From Aphrocallistes beatrix (taxonomy: Eukaryota; Porifera; Hexactinellida; Sceptrulophora; Aphrocallistidae), in contig OY725497.1 of NCBI GenBank assembly GCA_963281255.1, positions 3,526,968-3,590,967 of the forward strand: a DNA stretch of 64,000 nt, given 5' to 3'. The translations under genes were made by a program, and so were the position numbers. The notes below the pieces were generated by a model. The model was not told the origin of the DNA and made no database searches. It worked only from the letters and a program-made list of their open reading frames with translations. Shown here one piece after another: positions 53,117 to 62,700 of the stretch (positions are counted from its first letter, which is position 1; each line of letters begins with the position of its first letter).

Positions 53117-54161
53117 TGCAATAGAATTCGAATGTTGGGCTATAATTCCTCAAACCCACATATATTTAAAGGATTGCAGCAGCTATGACAACAAAGCAAA
53201 GAGCCTATGGGAGAGAAGTTCAGATGGAATAAGTATGACAGTGAAGCCAGGAGAGAGGCCATCTGAGATTATCTAGAATATAACAAGATGCCATATGACG
53301 AAAGCGTGATAGGCGAATTAAATCAGTTAGAAAGTTGAAAAACAAACTCTCAGAAACAGATATTGTTTAGCTTTATTGCGTTCTAGTATTTCATGCATAC
53401 GCTCAATGTACAGATTCTTCACTACAGCTCAGTAACCATAAAAGAGATATCAATAAGAATCAATTAGTGCTACATTAAAGTAATAATATACACCTTACAC
53501 GTAGATCAAAACGCTTGGATGTTTTTTCCATTCGTCCGAATTGATTGAAGAACTGGCAAATCGTAGGGATATGAAAATTGGTATGTAGGTGTCAAATGAT
53601 GAGTCTATGATACACCACTGCAAAAAAATGCAAAAATTTTGATACCTTTTCTATACAATATACGTATATAGCTTCACTCTCGCAATGAGAAATCATTGTC
53701 GACACAACAATAACATTGGTTGTTATCAATACTTCAAAGCAATAAATTAGATACATAGGTATGTGAATCTTATTATAATGTACGGCAATACAAAATATCA
53801 TGTGTATATTTTCACACCTTGACGAATTTTGAAAAGTATGCTAGAGACTAGCTTCCAACTGTTGATCTAGTTTTAGAGGTATAGAATCTCCGAATATCAT
53901 ATTTTCAAGACAATATGGTCAATAATTTGTTTGTTTTGTTTACAATAGATACATAAAGTAAAATTCTAAAAATAGGCAAGCAAGCTTTCAAATTGATATA
54001 GGGTTTTAAAGTGAAGATTCCAAATATAATATTTTCGAAACTATGTACGTAATTATTAATTACTCGGAATACCTTAAAAGTTTCTGACAGTCTTAGGACG
54101 TCATTCAGGAAGGAACTTTAATTTCGTTGCATGGAGAAATTAAACTAGTCTAAATAGCAAA
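53117..54161. other. Intergenic with dispersed repeat
   Basis: AT-rich; holds the repeat at 53843-54045 and no gene. Confidence 0.45.
53843..54045. repeat. Dispersed repeat unit, copy 2 plus a partial third
   Basis: See 49904-50070. A full unit (53843-53970) is followed by a partial one (about 53985-54045), both carrying the ATATTTTCGAAACTAT-type block. Confidence 0.55.
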
Positions 54162-55727
54162 CTATGAAAACAGGCTAACATTCCCTCTACCAGGGATATG
54201 CAATCGCTTCTTAGAATCAACAAATACCTCCTCCATTTCTTTGAGGGTAGGAATGAATTCCAGTCGTCCAACTGCTGCCATACTCAGTTTGCTCTTCAAT
54301 AACCTCTGGCCAGCTGCTTGAATATCAGCTGCCTTAACCTTTTCTAATCGATCATAGAGTTCTCTGGCATTATGATATCGCTTATGTACTAGCACTTGTC
54401 GGCCTAAATCTTCAAAAAGGATCATGTGAGATTCTAAATTCATTAACATATTTGACTGTAGCATTTTCTTAGCACGACTCAACTCCTCGTGCCCCGGAAG
54501 GAGGGACAACCTCTTCAACTCATCAACGAGGACCTGACACAACTTACGCGAATGCTCGTGTGGAGTTGAGCCATAGAGCGAGTAGATCCCTGTGTCTCCG
54601 TGGATGTGTAGCGTTGATTGGGCCGAGTACACGAAATGGTGGTAATTCATTACATTTGCATAGAGACGTGAGTACATTCCTTTCCCAGGACCACCTGCTG
54701 AAAAGGATGAGCCGCCCCCCATCATAATATCCAGGACAGCGAATGCGAAGAACAGTGGATCTTCATAAGAGACACACTCTGTAGTAATCGAGAAGTACGC
54801 TAAATTAGGCAGAGGATTTGGCCCTACTACTGGAGGGTTGGTTCTCTCTATCCTGACCTCACTGCCAGTATACTGAGCTATGGAATTGTCAGGTTCATAT
54901 TTTGCTTCATCCCAAGAGACCTGCGGTTTTTCGAAATGCCGCTCTGCGATTTCAAGTAGAGCAACATGTTCCACGCCCAATCCAGTGAGTACCATCCTAC
55001 TGGGGCGAAAGTGTGCTGCAAGATACCACATCAAGTGATCCCTTTTGATCGATGGAATGCTATCTTTAGGGCAAACCGACGGATTCCCGAGTGTGTTTAG
55101 TTTGTAAGCCGACGAGTAAGTGTAGTCAGTCAGGAAGGGTTCCATATCTGGACGCATGCTGAAGTTCATAAGATCATGAGTGACCATGACTCGCGCTTTT
55201 TCTATCTCTTCTTCAGTGATACGCGGACGAAATACCACCTCAGACAAGACTTCAGCCATTAGTTCGACTTGGTTTTTATAGCCCATTAGTTTGTATATCA
55301 TTTCTTCTCGCTCCATGCGGCATTCAGTCACTGCCCCTGCGACTTCTAACGCAGCCATTATATGCTCTCGATTCTGATATTGACTGGTGCCAGAGAATGC
55401 CAATTTGCTCAATAAGTGTGAAGTTCCAGGTGGGTAGAATACATCGTATCTAGGACCTGCCTTGATGAAAAGGCCGATAGAACTGATGGGGCCATAACAG
55501 TCTAAAGAGACTACCCTAAGTCCTGTTGACAAGACGCTCATTTCAGGATCGAATAGCTTATTAGGGAGAACGGGAGGGGCAATTTGAGATATATAATCAT
55601 GAGGCAGGTCAATTGGGGTCCTCATTGAATGCGTAGAGATCCAACGCATGTGAGAAAATGGGGAGAAAAGTCTGATCATAGTGTTAGCATTCAAAATATG
55701 CCAGCTAATAGAATCGAATACTACCAA
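54162..55727 (-). CDS. PMPCA: Mitochondrial processing peptidase alpha subunit
   Basis: The non-catalytic half of MPP, which recognises and helps cleave presequences in the matrix. 521 aa (human PMPCA: 525), with a likely presequence (basic, hydroxylated, about 1-45). The position of the zinc motif HxxEH of the beta subunit reads HLLSK, as expected for alpha, and the substrate-handling glycine-rich loop GGGSSFSAGGPGKGMYSRLY is intact. Other family blocks: SYEDPLFFAFAVLDIMMGGG and FEDLGRQVL. The first ATG at 55727 could be a leader read-through; MIRLFSPFSHMRW (17 residues in) is a good alternative start. Single exon. Confidence 0.94.
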   Translation of the reverse strand: MVVFDSISWHILNANTMIRLFSPFSHMRWISTHSMRTPIDLPHDYISQIAPPVLPNKLFDPEMSVLSTGLRVVSLDCYGPISSIGLFIKAGPRYDVFYPPGTSHLLSKLAFSGTSQYQNREHIMAALEVAGAVTECRMEREEMIYKLMGYKNQVELMAEVLSEVVFRPRITEEEIEKARVMVTHDLMNFSMRPDMEPFLTDYTYSSAYKLNTLGNPSVCPKDSIPSIKRDHLMWYLAAHFRPSRMVLTGLGVEHVALLEIAERHFEKPQVSWDEAKYEPDNSIAQYTGSEVRIERTNPPVVGPNPLPNLAYFSITTECVSYEDPLFFAFAVLDIMMGGGSSFSAGGPGKGMYSRLYANVMNYHHFVYSAQSTLHIHGDTGIYSLYGSTPHEHSRKLCQVLVDELKRLSLLPGHEELSRAKKMLQSNMLMNLESHMILFEDLGRQVLVHKRYHNARELYDRLEKVKAADIQAAGQRLLKSKLSMAAVGRLEFIPTLKEMEEVFVDSKKRLHIPGRGNVSLFS

Positions 55728-55854
55728 TATCTAACATCATAAAACAGTATAGAAAATGTCATTCGACAGACCGATCGTGCATCTCATTTAAACCACCAAG
55801 CAGGGATGTTAAATATTCAAACATAAATATGCTAACGACTCATTAAATATTCGC

Positions 55855-55942
55855 ATTACAGCCATCGGATTTGTCCCATAAGATGTCAGGTCAAATAAAT
55901 TATACTCATCAACGCGCTAACCACTCGGCCATGAGGTCCCAC
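55855..55942 (-). repeat. tRNA-derived remnant (SINE head or tRNA pseudogene)
   Basis: The minus strand reads CATGGCCGAGTGGTTAGCGC, a good A box of Ser/Leu tRNA type, and about 45 nt on GACAAATCCGAT, a weak B box. The acceptor ends do not pair, so it is not a working tRNA. Confidence 0.5.
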
Positions 55943-56645
55943 GCCCTACCACTTTCTAGTTATTCAACGGTTTTTTTAAGAATTTATAGGCATTCTAAAT
56001 GATAATTTGCTACCAACCGTCCCTACATATCGGGTAACTAAGGTAAGATATATTTTTTTCAAATTAATATTATCTTTTCAAAAAGCATTAGGGTTCCGAT
56101 CCAGATACATTTTGAATTTGAAATGCGTACACTCAAATAAGTTGTGTGCTGACAAGACGTCTCGGGTCATATCGTCGTTACGGCGGCAAGATAGTTACTG
56201 CTTAATTTTTAAAATGACTCAATTTCTGCAATTTAACCCTCTGTAAAATGTGTGTAGTTTCAAGAATCTTTTCAAGCGGATATCCAAGCATGATTATTCT
56301 TGAATATTAAGTAGTCAATTATATAAACTAGTTAACATAATTTTTTAAATTTTAATCTCTTTGAACTTTAAACCTAATCAATAGTAATCATATCGAAAAA
56401 TGCCATAAAATACAGATCAAATAAATAATCATGTATATGGTATATACTGCTCACAGGGCCACAACAATGCACTCAAACATTCATTGGAAATGCTAATATT
56501 TGAGCCAAATGAAGTCTATTACATGCAATTTACTATACAGTAATGTATCAAAAGTAGGGCTGTCAGTGAATCCTCATATTCTAATACCTGGTCCTCGAAT
56601 CCTTCGGTCATAATATACCCGGGTATTAATGATCTACAGTATATA

Positions 56646-57127
56646 CACTACCCGGACAAAAGTATTCGACCACCACGAAAATTTCCATACAAATAGTATT
56701 AAATTAGATCTATTAAAAAAGGAACATGTCCTTAAACAGTAGAAAATACTCTATTTTTAGTTCAAATTCGTAATCTGCACATTTTAATTACTCATAATTG
56801 AGAGTTTCAGCTCAATTACTTATTCTTATGTTGAAAATTATCAACCTCTGCCACTTTGTGTCACTAAACGCCATCATATATAAAGGCTGTGACTTGGAAC
56901 AAGTAGTATCAAGTATCAAATGTTGATATTTATCATTTATTAACTTGGGAGTTAGTAATTAAGCTGAGGCTATCAATTATGAGTAATTAAAATGTGTAGT
57001 TGACGAATTTGAAATAAAAAATAGAGTATTCCTTACAGTTTGAGTATGTATTACTTTATGAATAGACCCATTTAATACTATTTGTATGGCGGTTTCAGTG
57101 ATGGTCGAATACTTTTGTCCGGGTACG
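56646..57127. mobile_element. Tc1/mariner-like long inverted-repeat element (482 bp)
   Basis: Arms of roughly 160 bp fold on each other; outer ends contain ACCCGGACAAAAGTATTCGA and complement, flanked by TA (56644-56645, 57128-57129). The arms have diverged noticeably, so it is not recent. No transposase. Confidence 0.85.
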
Positions 57128-57315
57128 TATATATATATATATTCTTTACTTAATGGATCACCTCGATTTTTGCCATTTCTTCTAATTAACGTTGTTTGAA
57201 TGAAAATGTTAGGATGATTCCTATCATACAAGGCCAATTTTATTCGCAACGCAAATCATGTGCGACATAATGCTATACGGTACTTGAATAAACAAAACGA
57301 AGAATATTGTATCTA

Positions 57316-57779
57316 CAGTACCCAGCCAAAAGTATTTGCACACTTCATTATCTCACGTTGATTTAATACTTAAATGGGTCTATTTATGAAGATTAAAACT
57401 CCGAAACGGTAAGTGATACAACTAATCGGGTTTCAGATTCGAATTAGTTATTGTAGGATATTTCTAATAAATTGCTCAACCCAATGAGTAAAATTATCAA
57501 CCTGTGACACAAGAGGTAGTACATCACCATAATGTATAGTGATAAAAAGGGACATATGTGGCACAAGGTGGCAGTGATTGATAATTTGAAAACATTGAGA
57601 ATTAATAATTGATTAGAAATATCCTACAATAACTAATTCGAATGCGAAGATTTCGAATCTGAAACCCGATTAGTTGTATCACTTACCGTTTCGGAGTTTT
57701 AATCTTCATAAATAGACCCATTTTAGTATTAAATCAACGTGAGATAATGAAGTGTGCAAATACTTTTGTCTGGGTATTG
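57316..57779. mobile_element. Tc1/mariner-like long inverted-repeat element (464 bp), younger
   Basis: Arms of about 150 bp nearly perfect; ends CAGTACCCAGCCAAAAGTAT and close complement, flanked by TA (57314-57315, 57780-57781). Related in end sequence to the element 190 bp to the left. Confidence 0.88.
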
Positions 57780-58172
57780 TATAAGAACACAAAATGCAAA
57801 GATAGTTTGTATGAAAATGTATGATAGTAACAAAAACTGTACGTCTAGGATTGTCGTCTTATTCGGAATTCGTTTAACTCGCACTATTTGTAGGTACCTT
57901 CGTATACGGCATAGTGATTTGAAAACTGTATTCAGAGTCTCATGGTATCCTTGTTTGTAGTCTATTGCCATACGAGTATTCCAATATACATACGTACATA
58001 TTATTCAAGATTTTGAGATTTCATGTGTTTAATTACATGTTTGTAACCAATTAGACATTCATTAAATTATTAGCTTTGATCATCATCAAATAATGGGACA
58101 ACGATAATAAATGCCACCCGTCCTCATCCTTAATAAAGAAGGTCATTTATAGCTGAAATCTGAATAAATGTA

Positions 58173-58290
58173 CAGTGGAGTTCGCCTATTAATAAGTATT
58201 AACCATTTTCAAGTCCCAAGTGTATATTTAGTATTTTAATTCCGTACCCTGTTAACTTCACGAATTAGTAACTTTTTCGTGAACAAAAAA
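58173..58290. mobile_element. Degraded pogo-like element
   Basis: Left end CAGTGGAGTTCGCCTATTA and internal AACCATTTTCAAGTCCCAAG resemble 24653-24787; the right end is no longer recognisable. Confidence 0.5.
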
Positions 58291-58685
58291 TGTATTATAA
58301 TTGGATTTGAGACAAATATCTTACCCAAGACACTTCTTCTTGTTCACATATGGGTACAACTAAGGAACAATATTGTCAGAGCAAGCAGAAATCTATCATT
58401 GCAAGGTACGAAATGTATTTATCAATTTTACGGTTACATTGAACCCCCGCATTCAATTAATGTATGTTAATTGAACCTTTTTACAATTGAACATGATTGA
58501 ATTATTAACAAAAGGGAAACCGAATAGATTAGCTGGAATTTGTTGCAATAGTCAGTGGTTTGCTACTTAAGTCCACGAACTAATAATCAAATAATTCGCT
58601 GAATACCATTTACTACGACTGGCCAAAAATATTCAATTTCGTAAATTACGAACTCGGCTTGAATAGGATATAATTGATGCGTATC

Positions 58686-58961
58686 TAGGGTTGCCAACTC
58701 GACTCATTTTGATTCCGGGAGATATTTGTTTTCAGGGGAGGGGGCAATCGTGGGAGCTGCTTAGAAACAGAGAACAACTATTTATAGGCCTAAGTTTAAT
58801 AATCCAGTAATAAAGCAAACTAACTAAAAAGGTCTCGTGCTCCTTCTCTATTTCTGCTGCTTGAATGTATACTTCTGCTGAGATTTACGATAAAACCTCC
58901 CGGATTGGATTTGCTAATTTCCGGGAGACTGGTTGAGATTCCGGGAGGGTTGGCAACCCTA
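58686..58961. mobile_element. hAT non-autonomous element (276 bp)
   Basis: Ends TAGGGTTGCCAAC and complement, with an exact 8-bp duplication TGCGTATC at 58678-58685 and 58962-58969. The motif CCGGGAGA recurs just inside both ends. Confidence 0.88.
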
Positions 58962-59828
58962 TGCGTATCCTATGTTCTCACATAGTCTATTATTAAAATG
59001 AAATATTGGGTTGTTATAATCAACACTAGCACAAATATATGATAAAGCAAAATTCTGAATCGGATGCCAAGGATTTTTAAGAATACAATATCGCCCCTCG
59101 AGGACTCTTTCTATAACGTAATTTGCTTATTCTATAAAATTTACTTTTCCCATGAAATCTTACAAAACAATTAATGAAAATAAGACGTTCTGGATCTAAT
59201 CTACCTACCCTCTCGAAAAGAATGAAAACGAGAATCTAGATGAACCTTTAAAAGTTAGGATATTCTTGAAATGTTTTATTTATGAATAATTATACAGTAG
59301 ATACCGTTATAAGAATATGCTATTAAAAATTATAACGGACATATACCTCAGTAGATGTCGGTTAATAAGGGTAAATTACGCCAAGGACCTATACATGAAA
59401 ATTGTAAAAAAGTCCACTTTTGGGGCTAAAGCCTTTAGTAATTATGGGCTAAAAGCAACTAAAAGGCCTATGGAGAGTCTTTTCTCTAAGTACATCGGCA
59501 CTACGACTACGATTTTACATCACAATAAAAAATCTCTATTAATTAATTACTAATTTTGGCAAGATCATGGAATCACTGTCTATAAAACGGAGATTGCTCC
59601 ATTTGTAGCCATCAACATTAAGAAATATATTTATTTCATAATTTTATTACATCAATCAATGGTTCAAGCAAAGAATTAATTGTACAACATAAAATATTTG
59701 CTGTTTATCAAGTTAAAGTTAAAGTTTTAGTCAAAACTAAGTTCTTAACTTAGTATCTTGCTAAGTTTTAGTTTAAGTTTCTAATGAACCCTAACATATT
59801 TCATTTCAGAGGTCTTATTCCAGCGACC

Positions 59829-59940
59829 TTTGATAATATGCTAACGATGATAAATTGCAATTGTACATTTTGATAATATGCTAACGATGATAAATTGCAA
59901 TTGTACATTTTGATAATATGCTAATGATAATAAATTCAAT
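59829..59940. repeat. Tandem repeat, 40-bp unit, 2.8 copies
   Basis: Units start at 59829, 59869 and 59909 (partial). The first two are identical; each begins TTTGATAATATGCTAA. The array ends 9 bp before the target duplication of the MULE-derived element. Confidence 0.9.
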
Positions 59941-59958
59941 CTAATTGTCCTGATGGAC

Positions 59959-60458
59959 GGGATACCGACAGTTCGAGACGCGACATTTTGAGACGCGACA
60001 GTTTGATACCGACAATTCGAGATGCCGACATTTCGATACGCGACAGTTCGATACGAAACAGTTTGATGTGAGAATATCCAAAATTTGATAAAATGTGAAT
60101 TCATATAAATCAGTGACAAATAGACTCAATTTCTTTTTCAATCAATGTTATTAGATTGTATTCCTTTTCACAAATGACAATTCAAAATATTTTCACCCAA
60201 GAACGACAAATTCAATCGAGGCCTGGCATCGTTCGTTTAACGCCACCGTTGGTCGTTGTCAACCAACTATTTGGAAATTTATTCAGGCCTTAAAATTCTC
60301 ATTTGCATGACATCCAAACTTATTACTAGATACGTATCTTTAGAATAGCTAAAATCATTAAATTTTTATTTCTTTTCGTCTTATTACACTTACATTTCGT
60401 TTAATGTAGTATCGAACTGTCGCGTATCGAATTGTCGGTATCAAACTGTCGGTATCCC
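59959..60458. mobile_element. MULE-derived non-autonomous element (500 bp) with transposase fragment
   Basis: Ends GGGATACCGACAGTT and complement; exact 9-bp duplication CTGATGGAC at 59950-59958 and 60459-60467 (the outer C also matches), the size made by MULE transposases. Both ends are made of alternating TACCGACA and TACGCGACA repeats. In the middle (about 60200-60310, plus strand) the text RTTNSIEAWHRSFNATVG and IWKFIQALK followed by a stop matches the C-terminal block of the FLYWCH/MULE relic at 32760-33537. Confidence 0.9.
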
Positions 60459-60702
60459 CTGATGGACAGTTCGATCTAATTTGGCATGTTCATTATTACA
60501 CAACAATCAAAATTGGCTCGCTTACACTGCGCAGCTTTACGGACACTTTGTATCTCAATTCGCCCTTTATCCTAAAAAATATCCCCTCAAATCGAAATCG
60601 GGATATTGTTAATTTTTAAAGTCAAAAACTTAAAAAGTAAAATTTAGATTTTCAAAAAGTTAATACAGATACATATTGGAATATTAATTAAACAAGCAAG
60701 TA

Positions 60703-61046
60703 CACTCGAACCTCTCTTATCCGGACCTCCGATATCCGGGCACCTCTCTCAACCGGGCAGCCCTTTCGACATTTAGTCAATATGCATTGTCCTATTTTCA
60801 AGTCAATTATTAACCACAATTCCAGCAATCATTATCATGTAATATTATTTTTTGACATTAATATGTAATAAGTAAAACTGTGGGTTTTGCGTACTCGTAT
60901 ATTGTCTTGGTACGTAAATATTATAGAAAAACCTCATATGCATAGACATGTTTTCGAATTATCCGGGCAAATTCTGTTATCCGGGCACCCTCTGTTATCC
61001 GGGCACCCTCCGGTCCGGCACTGCCCGGATAAGAGAGGTTCGAGTG
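60703..61046. mobile_element. 344-bp pogo-like element with TA target duplication
   Basis: Inverted ends CACTCGAACCTCTCTTATCC and complement, flanked by TA (60701-60702, 61047-61048). The motif TATCCGGGCA recurs several times just inside both ends. Confidence 0.8.
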
Positions 61047-61593
61047 TATACTCAAATAAAATATTTTCGCCAACAAGAACTCGAGAGTCATAATGCCGAT
61101 AAGAAAATGGCTTTTCAGGCTTTTCACGAGTCAATGTTAGATTGACTCAATGACTCGTGAGTCATCACGAATCATCGAGTCAGACCCGATGATTCGAGTC
61201 ATTAGAGTTGCTGACTTGTGAAAACCCCTGACAATCTTAAATTTAACCCTCAAGAAATGTCGTGGTTTTCAGGAATTCGCTGAATTGATCGATCAAGTCA
61301 GTTTCTAACATAATTATTCTAGAATATCAATAATCAATTAAAAGTTAAAGTTTCTCGAAAAGCAGCGAGTTGCGAGATCATTATTTGTTCACGAATAATT
61401 ATGTTATACTACTAGTAACTTAAAGAAATCCTGAATCCTTGTTATCCTCTTGCCTAAATTCAATAGACACATCTAAACTTGGTTTCTCTTAGGACAGTTA
61501 AAAGGTTGCTCATAGTTTGATGTGGTTATGAACTTATAACTTTCAACACTACACCATCTTATCATTAAGTTAGGTAGGCGTATCCGTTGTGGC

Positions 61594-62177
61594 ATGGCAG
61601 AGTCGGAGTGTGAGAAGAGAAGCGACTATCTCTCTTGGGACGAGTATTTTATGGCAGTGGCTTTTTTATCTGCTGAAAGAAGCAAAGACCCAGTCACACA
61701 GGTTGAACAATTTATTTTCACACCTATTATGCGTATATAGTGAATTGATTATATTTTCACACATAGGTAGGAGCTTGCATTGTGAATCAAGAGAAAAAGA
61801 TAATTGCAATTGGATATAATGGAATGCCCAACGGTTGCAGTGATGACAAGTTACCCTGGGGTAAGGGCTCAGAAGATCCTTTAAGGAATAAGCACCCTTA
61901 TGTGTGCCATGCAGAAATGAACGCAATTATGAACCGAAACTCGTCCACCCTAAAAGACTGTACCCTCTACGTGGTGCTCTTCCCATGTAACGAGTGTTCC
62001 AAGCTCATAATTCAAGCTGGGATCTCACAGGTGTTCTACTTCAGTGATAAGAAGCATGACAGTGTGGCAGCTCAAGCTTCTAGGATACTGCTTGACCTAG
62101 CAGGAGTGAAGTATTCCCAGCTCAAACCCACCAGGAAGAAGATTACACTGAATTTTGATAAAATTAACGATAAGTAA
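61594..62177 (+). CDS. DCTD: dCMP deaminase (2 exons)
   Basis: Cytosolic enzyme converting dCMP to dUMP for thymidylate synthesis. Exons 61594-61701 and 61767-62177, phase-0 intron of 65 bp; 172 aa (human 178). The start [20 protein letters not shown] and the joined [14 protein letters not shown] match human DCTD closely. Zinc ligands H84 (C83-H-A-E86, with E86 the proton carrier) and the PCNEC cysteines C110 and C113 are present, as is [12 protein letters not shown], the nucleotide-binding loop. Expected to be active; dCTP/dTTP allostery is known for the family. Confidence 0.96.
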
Positions 62178-62700
62178 TTAAGCTTAATATTAACACTAAG
62201 TCTCTCTTTATTAGTATGTTAGTTAATGATGTGATTTTTCCAATAAATGACTGATTCTCAAGTTGAAATTATGTGCATAGCAAAAATATACAGTCTAGCT
62301 ATATGGATATTCAAATTTCGTGCGGGAATCGGCTCAGAATCTTCATTAGAAAGTGTTTCATGATTGATTTTGATAATTATAAAACTAATTTGTATTCTCC
62401 TCGAAATGTTGCTAGAATATAGATCATACAAATAGGAAAACCATATTATGGTGCGAGTAACCCAGTGGTATCATATCAAAAAGTTGAAGAGGTATGCACT
62501 CGATAACGACCCACTGCATCTTACAAGTACGTATTAATTCAAATCAAATAAGGACATATGCAGACTACACATGTAAAACTGATTGTATTCACAAACAAAT
62601 GCACAATGAATTCATGGACTGGAGGAAGTGAGTGAGTGTGGTCTAAACTAGAGTGAACTCGCGCCTAATCCTCAAGTGATAGTAAGCCATACGTGATGTA
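62178..62700. other. Convergent intergenic DCTD / ECT2
   Basis: 3' flanks of both genes; nothing else recognised. Confidence 0.5.
62242..62247 (+). promoter_or_regulatory. Likely polyadenylation signal of DCTD
   Basis: AATAAA 65 bp after the stop codon at 62177. Confidence 0.55.

Larger units (their letters stand above)
55728..61593. other. Gene-free, transposon-rich 5.9-kb stretch
   Basis: No host gene supported. Contains a tRNA-like remnant, two Tc1-like long inverted-repeat elements, a hAT element, a 40-bp tandem repeat, a MULE-derived element and two pogo-like elements, listed singly. Confidence 0.6.

Noticed and set aside
55855-55942. Functional tRNA-Ser or tRNA-Leu
   Set aside because: The acceptor stem ends do not pair and the B box is degraded.
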